A stretch of DNA of 64,000 nt, from contig NZ_JBIGHY010000001.1 of assembly GCF_043555865.1 (NCBI RefSeq), positions 1-64,000 on the forward strand, in the 5' to 3' direction. Both the position numbers and the translations under genes were made by a program. Below, piece after piece: positions 16,536 to 26,500 of this stretch. This stretch comes from Pelomonas dachongensis. GTDB taxonomy: Bacteria; Pseudomonadota; Gammaproteobacteria; Burkholderiales; Burkholderiaceae_C. The notes below the pieces were generated by a model. That model saw only the letters and a program-made list of their open reading frames with translations, was not told where the DNA came from and did not search any database. Position 1 is the stretch's first letter, and every line of letters begins with the position of its first letter.

Positions 16536-17084
16536 ATGCAGACCCGAGATCGGGCTGATCCTGGCCTATCTTTGTTTGAGGACGCCTGCCGTAACGCCCA
16601 TCCCACGCGGGTGGCCGGATCGAGCGTCTCAACCGCCGGGAGTGCTGTATGGATAACTGGTCCCACCCAACGCGTGGTCGCCGCCGTCGCTTTCGGCGGC
16701 GCCGCCTGTGCTGCGCGCATGGGCTTGGCCATGGAGATCGCCGGTGTGCTCCTTCTCGCGCTGAACCTCGTCGGGAAGGCAAAAGCCATCAGCATCGTTC
16801 GCTACTGGCGCTTGTGCGAAGTCGCCTCAAACTTGCGAAGGAAGCAGGCGATATCCATCGCCGTACCCGGTGTGGGTCTCCTGCTGTTGCTGCTCGCCGT
16901 ACGAAGAACTCTGCGCGGCGACGCCAAGTTTGCAAATGCCGCCGAGATTGGGCGCAGTGGGCTGAGCGACGACAACAGCAATGGACCGCCACCATCTCCT
17001 GGGCGACTGCTGCGCGCCATCCGTATCGACATTGCGTTGGATTTGCCCGCAGCGAAGGGCACCAGCAGCGAAAGATGCCAGTGA
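16536..17084 (+). pseudogene. Truncated copy of the N-terminal domain of a TraG/VirD4-like coupling protein
   Basis: The frame encodes TQRVVAAVAF, then MEIAGVLLLALNLVGKAKAI, SIVRYWRLCE and LRGDAKFANAAEIGRSGL. This lines up with the membrane domain of the full gene at 17249 (TQRKVAALIL, YLAGVLFLLLNLV, SIAEYWMAYA, LGDARFACAAEVRRSGLL). After that point similarity stops and the frame soon ends, so the whole ATPase domain is missing. No convincing start codon or ribosome site is seen. It is best explained as a decayed tandem copy; a short functional membrane protein is less likely. Confidence 0.6.
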
Positions 17085-17248
17085 CTGCGCCGCACAGAGG
17101 GGCCTCCCGCCGCTATGCCCGCAAAGCCCCGCCTCGAAAGCCCCTATCCAACGCGAAGGGGTCGCGAGGGGCCCGAACCTACGTCGTCTTGGGACGCAGG
17201 TCCGGCCGCCGCGCGAGGTGACATTGCCAACCGGTACGGGAGACATCC

Positions 17249-19120
17249 ATGGTCCTGTGGTCGACGCAGCGAAAGGTTGCTGCACTGATCCTGGCTTTTT
17301 GTGCCTACGTCGCGCTGCTGCTTGTCGCGATGTACCTGGCGGGCGTGCTTTTCCTGTTGCTGAACCTGGTCAGCCCATCCCCCGCCGGGGTCTTCAGCAT
17401 CGCGGAGTATTGGATGGCGTACGCGGACGATGAAGGTCTTCGCACGCGGCTGGAGGTGGCGATCGCGGCCGCTGCGGGGGGGCTGCTGATCGTCCTGCGG
17501 GTGGTGCTGTTCGTTCGGGTGCGGCCGCTGCGATATCTGCTCGGCGATGCAAGGTTCGCGTGCGCGGCCGAGGTCAGGCGCTCCGGGCTGCTCGCTTGCA
17601 CTCCCGCGTCCATCCTCTTGGGTCGCTATCGCGACCGGTACCTGTCGCTGAGCGGTCAGGGCTCCGTTCTGCTGGCCGCGCCGGCGCGTAGCTGTGCCGC
17701 CTCAAGCGTCGTCATTCCGAACCTGCTGAGCTGGCCGCACTCGGTGGTGGTGGTGGATGTCGATGGTGGGGGCTACCGGGCCACGGCAGGCTTTCGGGCG
17801 AAGTTCGCAAGCGAGGTCTACGCCTTCGCGCCGTTCGATGCAGACGCGCGGAGCCATCGATGGAATCCGCTGTCGGTCGTCCGCCGGAGCGGGAACGACC
17901 GGGTGACGGACCTGCTGCGGATCGGTTGTCTCCTCTACCCGGATCGGGACAACGCCTCGACCAGAACGGCCCGCAATCTGTTCGTCGTGCTGGGCTTGCT
18001 GCTGTCGGAGTCGCCCGAGTCGCCGTTCACCATGGGTGAGATGCTGAGGCTGGCATCGGGCTATGGCGACTCTTTGACGTCGCACATCCGGAACCTGATC
18101 AGGCAGCGACGCGAAGAGGGGCGGCCGCTGTCCGACGAGTGCACCCAGGCGCTGGCCTGCGTGCTGGAGATCTCCGAGCCCGCGCTCGCCGGCATCGTCG
18201 CGGCCTTCAGGGCACCATTGCTCGTCTTCGCCGATCCCGTCGTGGATGCGGCGACCAGCGAGAGCGACTTCCGGCTGGACGCGCTGAGGCGGCGAAGGAT
18301 GTCGGTCTATGTGCATCTTCCAAAGGAGCGCCTGGCGGGCGCCACGCCGCTGCTGAACCTGTTCTTTGGCCAGCTCATCGAGCTGAACACCGCTGTGCGA
18401 CCCGAGGCCGATGCGACGCTGAAGTACCAGTGCCTGCTCATTTGCGACGCGTTCTCCTCCATGGGCAGGATGTCCTCGATCACGTCTGCTGCGCCTGACC
18501 TTGGCGAGTTCAACCTGAGGCTGCTCACGGTCGTTCGGACGGTGTCGGATCTGGGCGTCATCTACGGATCGAACCAGGCGGAGGTCTTCGCCCGCCATCA
18601 CAGCCTGCAGATCTTCTTTGCGCCCAGGCAGCAGGACGAGGCGCATGGGTACAGCGCCATGCTGGCAGATCGCTGCCGGATGTCCGCGCCTAGGCACAGT
18701 GGTTTCGGCCTGGGGCGGTTGCTGGTGAGCCGCCAGCTGCGCGAGACGCCGTGGCCGTTCCTGATGCCGCACGAACTGAAGGAGCTCGGTAGCGATTGCG
18801 CGATCGTCAGCCTGACGGGATACCGGCCGATCCTCGCCCGCAGGATTCGCTTCGACCAGGAGCTGGCTTTTCGGGAGCGGGTGCTTGCGCCGCCGGTGGT
18901 GCCGCAGCTGGACGTGGTGCTGCACCAGGCGCTGGTGCACAAGCGCCGCTGCGAGATCGGTGAACGGCGCCAAGCTGACGAGGCAGCCAGCGTCATGGCC
19001 TTTGCCCACGACCTGTCCAGTTTCTCGAGGACCCGCAACTTCAGGGCCGATCCCTTGGGTCACAGCCTGCCAGACCCTGCAGGTGTCGGAAGCGAGCCAG
19101 ACGATGGACGCTCCCACTGA
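17249..19120 (+). CDS. TraG/VirD4-like conjugative coupling protein with degenerate ATPase motifs
   Basis: 623 residues starting at ATG after GGGAG. Two N-terminal membrane segments (about 10-42 and 70-90) precede a type IV coupling-protein fold: SSVVIPNLLSWPHSVVVVDV, YRATAGFRAKFASEVYAFAP, HRWNPLSV. The Walker A region reads APARSCAAS (residues 144-152) where relatives have GPTRSGKG, so the lysine is Ala150 and both glycines are lost. Walker B reads LLICDAFSSMGRM, with Ala401 replacing the catalytic Glu. The frame is intact over full length, so this is a pseudo-ATPase or a gene at an early stage of decay. It precedes a mobilisation protein and a relaxase. Confidence 0.8.
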   Translation: MVLWSTQRKVAALILAFCAYVALLLVAMYLAGVLFLLLNLVSPSPAGVFSIAEYWMAYADDEGLRTRLEVAIAAAAGGLLIVLRVVLFVRVRPLRYLLGDARFACAAEVRRSGLLACTPASILLGRYRDRYLSLSGQGSVLLAAPARSCAASSVVIPNLLSWPHSVVVVDVDGGGYRATAGFRAKFASEVYAFAPFDADARSHRWNPLSVVRRSGNDRVTDLLRIGCLLYPDRDNASTRTARNLFVVLGLLLSESPESPFTMGEMLRLASGYGDSLTSHIRNLIRQRREEGRPLSDECTQALACVLEISEPALAGIVAAFRAPLLVFADPVVDAATSESDFRLDALRRRRMSVYVHLPKERLAGATPLLNLFFGQLIELNTAVRPEADATLKYQCLLICDAFSSMGRMSSITSAAPDLGEFNLRLLTVVRTVSDLGVIYGSNQAEVFARHHSLQIFFAPRQQDEAHGYSAMLADRCRMSAPRHSGFGLGRLLVSRQLRETPWPFLMPHELKELGSDCAIVSLTGYRPILARRIRFDQELAFRERVLAPPVVPQLDVVLHQALVHKRRCEIGERRQADEAASVMAFAHDLSSFSRTRNFRADPLGHSLPDPAGVGSEPDDGRSH

Positions 19121-19225
19121 CTGCTGCGGTCGCGGACCCGCCGGGAAGGCTCGCCGCCTTTCGCGGGAACCTTTCGCGGGACTGGGCGACCTTCTTTTGA
19201 CCACATCAGAGCGAGGTACTGCGTG

Positions 19226-19888
19226 ATGAACGAGTCATTGGTCCAGCACAAGCCCGAGCAGCTGTCGCTTCGGGATGAAGCGACGGCGCTGCCCGTCACG
19301 GGGCTTGAGCCTCGGCGGGCGGGATGCAAGTCGCCGCCCCAGCCCTGCGACAAGCTGCAGGTGATCCTCGGTTCACTCGGACCGAGACTGCGTGCGTATG
19401 CCGTGCAGCAGCAGACGAGCATGGCGGTTGTGGTTCGACGCGCCGTTCTGAAGTGGCTCGACGAAGAGCTCGGGCCGGCGACGGCCGGGCCGGGCGGCGA
19501 GCCGTTCGAGCATTCCGCGCACAACGTGCAATTCCATCTGAACCTGCCCGCGGCCTTCGCTGCCGAGTTGACTGCGCGTGCGCGTGCGGCGGACATGACC
19601 CGGGGCGAATTCGTGTGGTCGCTGCTGAAGGGCTTGCATCCCCCGGCCCTTCCTGACGACCATGCCGCCGCCATCCTGGCGCTGAGGATCTCGACGGATC
19701 GGGTGGCGACGATTTCCACCGACCTCGCTGCTTACCTTCGCCTCCTGAACGAGACAGGGACGAAACGGGAGGATTTCGAGCCGTATGTGAACAGCGTCAG
19801 ATCGCTGCAGCGGGTGGTGGGGGAGCACCTGGAGGAAGCTTCCATGCTGATCAAGGAGCTCAAGCCCTATCGGAGGGCGCGGTGGTGA
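19226..19888 (+). CDS. Plasmid mobilisation accessory protein (MobC/RHH-like)
   Basis: A 220-residue soluble protein between the coupling protein and the relaxase. The stretches LQVILGSLGPRLRAYAVQQQ and TSMAVVVRRAVLKWLDEEL look like a ribbon-helix-helix DNA-binding unit. A second similar unit follows (FHLNLPAAFAAELTARARAA, DMTRGEFVWSLLKGL). The C-terminal half is helical (VNSVRSLQRVVGEHLEEASM). Such proteins help the relaxase open DNA at oriT. ATG 19226 is preferred over GTG 19223. The stop overlaps the relaxase start (GTGA). Confidence 0.7.
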   Translation: MNESLVQHKPEQLSLRDEATALPVTGLEPRRAGCKSPPQPCDKLQVILGSLGPRLRAYAVQQQTSMAVVVRRAVLKWLDEELGPATAGPGGEPFEHSAHNVQFHLNLPAAFAAELTARARAADMTRGEFVWSLLKGLHPPALPDDHAAAILALRISTDRVATISTDLAAYLRLLNETGTKREDFEPYVNSVRSLQRVVGEHLEEASMLIKELKPYRRARW

Positions 19889-20967
19889 GCGCGGGCCGCA
19901 ACGTCGACGACGTCCTCGTCCAGTGGGGCGACCGGCTGTTCTACCCGGGCAACCGGATCGTCAAGCCTCTGCACACGCCCAAGCTGACTGCACGGGCCGG
20001 CGCGATCCGAAATCGCATCGTGGGCGTCGTGCGGCGAGCACCTCAGGTGATCGTGAAGACCGGCGGCGGTGGCAAGGGGATGTCGGCGATCCATGACCAT
20101 CTGCGTTACATCACCCGCAATGGTGAACTGGAGTTCGAGGACGACCGGGGAGAGGTCCGCGAAGGCAAGGAAGCGCTGCTCGATCTGGAGCGGCAGTGGC
20201 GCTATGGCGGTGCGTTCATCCCCAATATCAGCACACGGCAGGAGTCACGCAACCTGATGCTGGCGATGCCAGCAGGGACTGACGCGCAAGGGGTGCGGCA
20301 GGCGGCAAGGGAATGCGCCCGCACTGTGCTTGCTGGATACCGCTATGTGATGGTCCTGCACACGCATCAAACCAGCCCGCATGTCCATCTGTGCGTGAAG
20401 AACCAGTCGATCACAGGAGAGCGGCTGAGCATCGGTCCGCCGGACCTCAAACGCTGGCGGGCGACGTTCGCCGAAAAGCTGCGCGACCGTGGTATCGAGG
20501 CTGAGGCGACGCCTCAGGCGGCGCGCGGCGCCACGCGAAAGTTCCACACGCTGTGGCAGTTGAAGGCAAGGGATGCAGGACGTCTGTCCGCGAAGATCCA
20601 CGAGACCAAGAGTGGTCCGGTCGTTGAAAAGACCCTGGGCGACGCGCTGGAGGCCTGGTCGAACATCCTTGTCGCGCTGCGCGAGTCCGATCGGCATGAT
20701 GATCGCGATCTGGCGACACAGGTGGGGGACTTCCTTTGCCGCACGCCCTATGTCCGCGAGGTGCTTCGCAGGGATCCTGAAGCCATGCCCGGCGTCAGGC
20801 GCTACCTGGAAGACAACAGGGGCCGGATCGAGGAAAGCGAACGAAGCTGGCGGCGGGAACGAGCAGCGGCGCTGGAGAGGGCCACCAGCGTTGAGCGGGG
20901 GCGGCAAAGCAACGGTTTGGAGGGAACGACGCAACGGACGCAGACAGGTCCCGAGATCGTCCGTTGA
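19885..20967 (+). CDS. Relaxase / mobilisation nuclease
   Basis: 360 residues. The catalytic-domain signatures are KTGGGGKGMSAIHDHLRYIT (about 58-77), ELEFEDDRGEVREG, and the metal-binding histidine cluster H161-x4-H166-x-H168 in LHTHQTSPHVHLCVK. It would nick DNA at an origin of transfer and covalently attach to it. The C-terminal part is helical and arginine-rich. The GTG at 19885 is chosen because it forms a GTGA overlap with the upstream gene and has GGAGGG about 8 bases before it. No helicase or primase domain is present, and no T4SS channel genes are nearby, so transfer would need a helper. Confidence 0.82.
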   Translation: MSAGRNVDDVLVQWGDRLFYPGNRIVKPLHTPKLTARAGAIRNRIVGVVRRAPQVIVKTGGGGKGMSAIHDHLRYITRNGELEFEDDRGEVREGKEALLDLERQWRYGGAFIPNISTRQESRNLMLAMPAGTDAQGVRQAARECARTVLAGYRYVMVLHTHQTSPHVHLCVKNQSITGERLSIGPPDLKRWRATFAEKLRDRGIEAEATPQAARGATRKFHTLWQLKARDAGRLSAKIHETKSGPVVEKTLGDALEAWSNILVALRESDRHDDRDLATQVGDFLCRTPYVREVLRRDPEAMPGVRRYLEDNRGRIEESERSWRRERAAALERATSVERGRQSNGLEGTTQRTQTGPEIVR

Positions 20968-21413
20968 AGTTCGTTCGGTGCCAGCGTCGGTGCCCACCGG
21001 CGCGGCCCAATCGGGTGCCGACATGGTGCGTGAAGCCTGACTGCCGCTATGGGGCCTGCCGAGCCAGTGCCGGAGCTTTTCGTAGCGATGTCACCCGCCC
21101 CCGGCCTCTTACACTTGGCGTGGCCCCGCCTGGGAGGTGCCGGGACAGGACTGAGGGGCCGTTCTCGGCGGGGGTGCGGCATCTCAAGTTCAACGTCAAC
21201 TGACAAAGTGGTCAGGGCTTCGCGCCGGCGCAATTGCGACTGCCACACAAGTGCCACGGGATGACATCGTTGTTGCGAACATTCGATCAGCAGATCACTC
21301 ATACGCATACCGCCAGCTCATCTGCTGTGACCTGGGTTCATTCATTCGAGAGGGCGCGCCGACTGTTGGACGCTGCGCAGCCGCGCGTCGGCTGCCGCGG
21401 GGCTGATTGAGTC
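20968..21413. other. Intergenic region between relaxase and jetA
   Basis: About 450 bases. No gene is supported. A short hairpin (CTGAC-N6-GTCAG) lies near 21200. The region must contain the promoter for the jet operon and might hold the oriT of the mobilisation genes, but I found no convincing nic-site pattern. Confidence 0.4.
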
Positions 21414-22877
21414 ATGTCACTCGACCACGCCAACCTCAAGACCCTGCGCGAGCGCCACCCCGCCTGGCGACTGCTCGCCTCCGCACACGCCCCGCTGGTG
21501 GCGTCCTTCCTGCATCGCACGTTCGTGCTGCCCAACGTTCGCACCATGAGCGAGGCTGACCTGGCCGAGGCGCTGGAGGACGACCTGTTCGCATTGCGCG
21601 AGCAGTTGGGCGAGGATGCGTATCCAAAGGGTGCGACGGACTACCTGAACGACTGGGCCGGCACCGACAAGGGCTGGCTGCGCAAGTTCTACAAGCCGGG
21701 CAGCGATGAGGCGCAGTTCGACTTGACGCCGGCCACCGAGAAGGCCATCGCCTGGCTGGTGTCGCTGACCGAACGCCCCTTCGTCGGCACCGAGTCGCGG
21801 CTGCTGACACTGTTCGCGTTGCTGGACCAGATTGGTGCGGGCACCGAAGTCGATCCGGCCCGCCGCCTGGAGGACCTGCAGAAGAAGCGCGACGAGATCG
21901 ACGCAGAGATCAACCGGGTTCGCGCCGGCGATGTGCCGCTGCTGGACGACACCGCCGTGAAGGACCGCTTCCAGCAGTTTCAGCAGCTGGCGCGAGAGCT
22001 GTTGGCAGATTTCCGCGAGGTGGAGCACAACTTCCGCAGCCTGGACCGGCGGGTGCGCGAGAAGATCGCGTTGTGGGAAGGCGCCAAGGGCGCGCTGCTG
22101 GATGAGATCCTCGGCGAGCGCGATGCCATTGGCGATTCGGACCAGGGCCGCAGCTTCCGCGCCTTCTGGGATTTCCTGATGTCCAGCAGCCGGCAGGAAC
22201 AGTTGTCCGAACGGCTCGATCAGGTGCTGGCTCTGCCGGCCGTGGCCGCGTTGAAGCCGGAGCCGCGCATGCGCCGCGTCCACCACGACTGGCTGGAGGC
22301 CGGCGAGCACACGCAGCGCACCGTCGCTCAGCTCTCGCAGCAGTTGCGCCGTTTCCTGGACGACCGCGCCTTCGTCGAGAACCGCCGCATCCTGGAGGTG
22401 TTGCGCGGTATTGAGGCCAAGGCGCTGTCGCTGCGCGGCCAGCCAACGCCCGAGGCGCCCATGAGCCTGGACGAGATGAGCGCCAACATCGCGCTGACCC
22501 AGGAGCGTCCGCTGTTCACGCCGGGCCGCAAGGTGAGGCTGGCGGACCTGGCGCTGGACGCTGCCGCTGCCGATGAAGTCATCGACACCTCGCGTCTGTT
22601 CGACCAGTTCGTCGTCGACAAGGAGCGTCTGAGAGCCACCTTGCAGCAGGTCCTGCGCGGCAGAGCGCAACTCACCCTGCGCGAGCTGCTTGAGGCTGAG
22701 CCGCTGAGCCAGGGCCTGGCCGAACTGGTGGCCTGGCTGGAACTGGCTCACGCGGATGACGCCCGCACCACGGTGGATGATGCCGTCACGGAGCCGGTGC
22801 GTTGGACCACCCGCGATGCCCAGGGCGAGCTGGTCACGCGCGAGGCGCGGCTGCCGCGCGTGATCTTCTCGCGCTGA
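21414..22877 (+). CDS. jetA: Wadjet system protein JetA (DUF3375, MksF-like kleisin)
   Basis: 487 residues matching the DUF3375 family: LRERHPAWRLLASAHAPLVA at the start, a winged-helix N-terminal domain, a coiled coil at about 145-235 (RRLEDLQKKRDEIDAEINRV, REVEHNFRSLDRRVREKIAL), then FRAFWDFLMSSSRQEQLSER. The C-terminal part bears ITLRE-like LTLRELLEAEPLSQGLAELV. It is the kleisin of the MukBEF-like complex that recognises circular plasmids. First gene of a four-gene operon in canonical order A-B-C-D. Confidence 0.93.
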   Translation: MSLDHANLKTLRERHPAWRLLASAHAPLVASFLHRTFVLPNVRTMSEADLAEALEDDLFALREQLGEDAYPKGATDYLNDWAGTDKGWLRKFYKPGSDEAQFDLTPATEKAIAWLVSLTERPFVGTESRLLTLFALLDQIGAGTEVDPARRLEDLQKKRDEIDAEINRVRAGDVPLLDDTAVKDRFQQFQQLARELLADFREVEHNFRSLDRRVREKIALWEGAKGALLDEILGERDAIGDSDQGRSFRAFWDFLMSSSRQEQLSERLDQVLALPAVAALKPEPRMRRVHHDWLEAGEHTQRTVAQLSQQLRRFLDDRAFVENRRILEVLRGIEAKALSLRGQPTPEAPMSLDEMSANIALTQERPLFTPGRKVRLADLALDAAAADEVIDTSRLFDQFVVDKERLRATLQQVLRGRAQLTLRELLEAEPLSQGLAELVAWLELAHADDARTTVDDAVTEPVRWTTRDAQGELVTREARLPRVIFSR

Positions 22878-22896
22878 ACCCGGGAGAATTCGGGCC

Positions 22897-23538
22897 ATGC
22901 AAGAGGAAGCAACACAGGACGTCCAGGCGACACCCGCAGCACCCGAACTTTCCGTGCTGATGATCCACCTGCTCAAGAGCGTGCTTTACCGCGAGGACGA
23001 TGAGCGCCTCTGGGCCAGCCTCTTGCGGCTGCAGTCGCGGGTGCGCGAGCAGGCCGGTGTGCTCTTGCTGGATCTGCTGCTTGATGAATCCGAAGGCTAT
23101 GCCTTCCTCAAGGGTCGCCCCGACCCCGACGAAGCCGAGGGCGTGCCGCGCTTGCCGCGCCTGGTTGCGCGCCGGGCACTGTCCTACCCGGTGAGCCTGA
23201 TGCTGGCGCTGCTGCGCCGGCGGCTCGCGGAGTTCGACGCGGGCGGGGGCGACAACACCCGGCTGGTGCTGGCCCGTGAGGACATCGTCGAACTGATGCG
23301 CGTGTTTTTGCCCGAGGGCTCCAACGAGGCCAAGCTGATCGATCAGGTGGAGTCGACGATCAACCGGGTTGTCGACCTCGGCTTCCTGCGCCGCCTCAAA
23401 GCGGCCGCGGGCGCCGCCGAGCACTACGAGGTGCGCCGCATCCTCAAGGCCTTCGTCGACGCGCAGTGGCTGGCCGAGTTCGACGCGCGGCTGGAGGCCT
23501 ACAGGACGGCACTGTCCGACAAGGGAGCAGCGTCTTGA
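22897..23538 (+). CDS. jetB: Wadjet system protein JetB (DUF4194, MksE-like)
   Basis: 213 residues of the DUF4194 family: MIHLLKSVLYREDDERLWAS, VREQAGVLLLDLLLDESEGY, AFLKGRPDPDE, RALSYPVSLMLALLRRRLAE and LIDQVESTINRVVDLGFLRR. These are the paired winged-helix features of MksE/KITE subunits that bind the kleisin. GGGAG precedes the ATG. It follows jetA by 19 bases and overlaps the jetC start. Confidence 0.93.
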   Translation: MQEEATQDVQATPAAPELSVLMIHLLKSVLYREDDERLWASLLRLQSRVREQAGVLLLDLLLDESEGYAFLKGRPDPDEAEGVPRLPRLVARRALSYPVSLMLALLRRRLAEFDAGGGDNTRLVLAREDIVELMRVFLPEGSNEAKLIDQVESTINRVVDLGFLRRLKAAAGAAEHYEVRRILKAFVDAQWLAEFDARLEAYRTALSDKGAAS

Positions 23539-26500
23539 AGCGAGAAGTGGACGAAGCGCTGGCGCTGGACTTCGGCAGCGACGACACCCGGGTCGGCTTT
23601 CGCCTGCAGTGCCTCCAAGTGCTCAACTGGGGCACCTTCGACAAACGCGTCTGGCGCCACGAACTGAACGGCCGCAACGGCCTGCTGACCGGCGACATCG
23701 GCTCCGGCAAGTCCACGCTGGTGGACGCGATCACGACCCTGCTGGTGCCTGCGCACCGGGTCGCCTACAACAAGGCGGCCGGCGCCGATGCGCGTGAGCG
23801 CAGCCTGCGCTCCTATGTGCTGGGCCACTACAAGAGCGAGCGCAACGAGGTCACCGGCAGCGCTCGTGCGGTGGCCCTGCGCGACGCAAGCAGCTACTCG
23901 GTGATCCTGGGCAGCTTCCGCAATGAGGGCTTTGACAGCACGGTCACGCTGGCCCAGGTCTTCTGGCTGAAGGATCCGCAGGGCAAGCCGGCGCAGTTCT
24001 ACGTCGCGGCCGAGCAGGCGCTGGACATCGCCAGCCACTTCACCGGCTTCGGTAGCGACATCGTCGGCCTGCGCAAGAAGTTGCGCGCCGCCGGCTGCGA
24101 AGTGTTCGACAGCTACCCGCCCTACGGCGCCTGGTTCCGCCGGCGCTTCGGCATCGAGCATGAGCAGGCGCTGGAGCTGTTCCACCAGACCGTGTCGATG
24201 AAGTCGGTTGGCAACCTGACCGACTTCGTGCGCCACCATATGTTGGAGCCTTTCGATGTCGGCACCCGCATCGAGGAGTTGATCCGCCACTTCGACGACC
24301 TCGACCGCGCTCACCAGGCGGTGCTGAAGGCCAAGCGTCAGGTGGAGCTGCTGGCGCCCTTGATTGCCGACGGCCAGCGCCACGCCGCGCTCAGCGTCGA
24401 GATCCAGGCCTGGCGCGAGGGCCGCGATGCGCTGAGGCCGTATTTCGCCGGCCTGAAGGGCGAGCTGCTGTCCCGTCGTCTGACGCTGTTGGCTGACGAT
24501 GCGGCCCGCCTGGACGCACAGATCGAACGGCTTGACCAAGACAACGACACCGTGAAGTCGGAAGTCGGCCAGTTGGAGGCCGCGCTGCGCTCCAATGGCG
24601 GTGACCGGCTCGAACAGCTCGCCGCCGAGATCCGCCGCAAGGAAGCCGAGCAGGCCCAGCGCCGTCAGCGAGCTGTGCGCCATGCCGAGCTGCTCGCGCT
24701 CATTGACGAGGCGCCGCCCGCCGACGAGGCCGCCTTCCTCGCGCAGCACCGCACCATCGCCTCGCATGCCGACTCTCTGCGAGAGCGCATCGCCGACCTC
24801 GGCAACCGCGAGCGCGAGCAGGACTTCGCGTGGCGCAAGGGCCGTGAGGAACATGCGGCGCTGGACGAAGAGATCGACAGCCTGCAGCATCGCCGCAGCA
24901 ACATCGACGTGGCCCAGCTGCGCATCCGCGAGGCGCTGTGCCAGGCGCTGGGGCTGGCGGAGGACGAGCTGCCCTTCGCTGGCGAGCTGATTCAGGTGCG
25001 CGAGGACGAACGCGACTGGCAGGGCGCCGGCGAGCGCCTGCTGCGCGGTTTCGGTCTGGCGCTGTTGGTGCCTGACGAACACTACGGGGCCGTCGCCGAC
25101 TGGGTGGACCGGCAGCACCTCGGAGCGCGCCTGGTCTACTTCCACGTGCGCCCGCGCAAGGCGGTGCCTGGTGCGGCACTGCACCCGCAATCGATGGTGC
25201 GCAAGCTCGCCGTCAAGCCTGACTCGCCGCTGGCCGACTGGCTGGAGCAGGAACTGCGCGCCCGCTACGACATCGCCTGCTGTGACAGCGCCGCTCAGTT
25301 CCGTCGCGAGGCCCGTGCCATCACGCGCGCGGGCCAGATCAAGGACCCCAGTGGCCGCCACGAGAAGGACGATCGCCGCGCCATCGATGACCGCAGTCGC
25401 TACGTGCTCGGCTGGAGCAATGCCGACAAGCTGCGCGCGCTGCGCGACCGGCGCGCGCGGCTGGAGGCCGATCTGGCCGAACAGGCCGCCAGGCTGGCCC
25501 AGGGTCAGGCTGCGCGGCGCCAGCTCGACGGGCGGCTGGATGCACTGTCGCGGCTGGAGGAGTTCACCCGGCATGCCGAGATCGACTGGCAGGGCCTGGC
25601 CCGCGAGATTGCGCAGCTCGAGGACGAACACCGGCGACTGGAGGCTGCTTCCGATGCGCTGCAGGTGCTCGCCAGCGAGCTTGCTGCGGCGCGCCTGCGG
25701 CTGAGGGACATCGATGGCCGGCGCAGCGAGTTGCTGGGCAAGCGCGGAGAGGTCAAGAGCAAGACAGAAGCTGCGACGGAGTTGGCCGAGCAGGCCCGTT
25801 CCATCCACGCGGCGAGCCCGCTGGACGCCGCGCAGCTCAACAGACTGGAAGGCTGGCGGGCCGAGGCGCTGGGTGAGCACCAACTCTCCGTCGAGTCCTG
25901 CGACAACCGCGAGCAGGACCTGCGCAAGTGGCTGCAGGACCGTATCGACGCCGAAGACAAGCGCCTGGCCCGACTCGCCGAGCGCATCGTCAATGCGATG
26001 CGCGGCTTCAACGAGGAGTTCAAGGCCGAGACCGCTGAGATCGACGTGAGCTTGGCCGCACTGCCGGAGTATGGGCGACTTGTCGATGGCCTGCAGCGCG
26101 ACGACCTGCCGCGCTTCGAAGCCCGCTTCAAGGAGCTGCTCAACGTCAACACGATCAACGAGATCGCCAACTTCAATGCGCAGTTGGCGCGTGAGCGCGA
26201 GACCATCAAGGAGCGGGTTGAACTCATCAACCAATCGCTGCAGGCCATCGACTACAACCCCGGGCGCTTCATCCGGCTGGTCGCCCAGCCCAGTCCCGAT
26301 GCCGAGATCCGCGACTTCCAGCAGGACCTGCGCGCATGCACCGAGGGTGCGCTGACAGGCTCCAGTGACGAGCAGTACTCGGAAGACAAGTTCCTGCAGG
26401 TCAAGCGCATCATCGATCGCTTTCGCGGCCGCGAAGGTCTGGCCGAGGCCGACCGGCGCTGGACGGCCAAGGTCAGCGACGTGCGCAACGGCTTCTTGTT

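Noticed and set aside
17702..19204. 500-codon antisense frame over the coupling-protein gene
   Set aside because: No start signal or domain; explained by sense-strand codon use.
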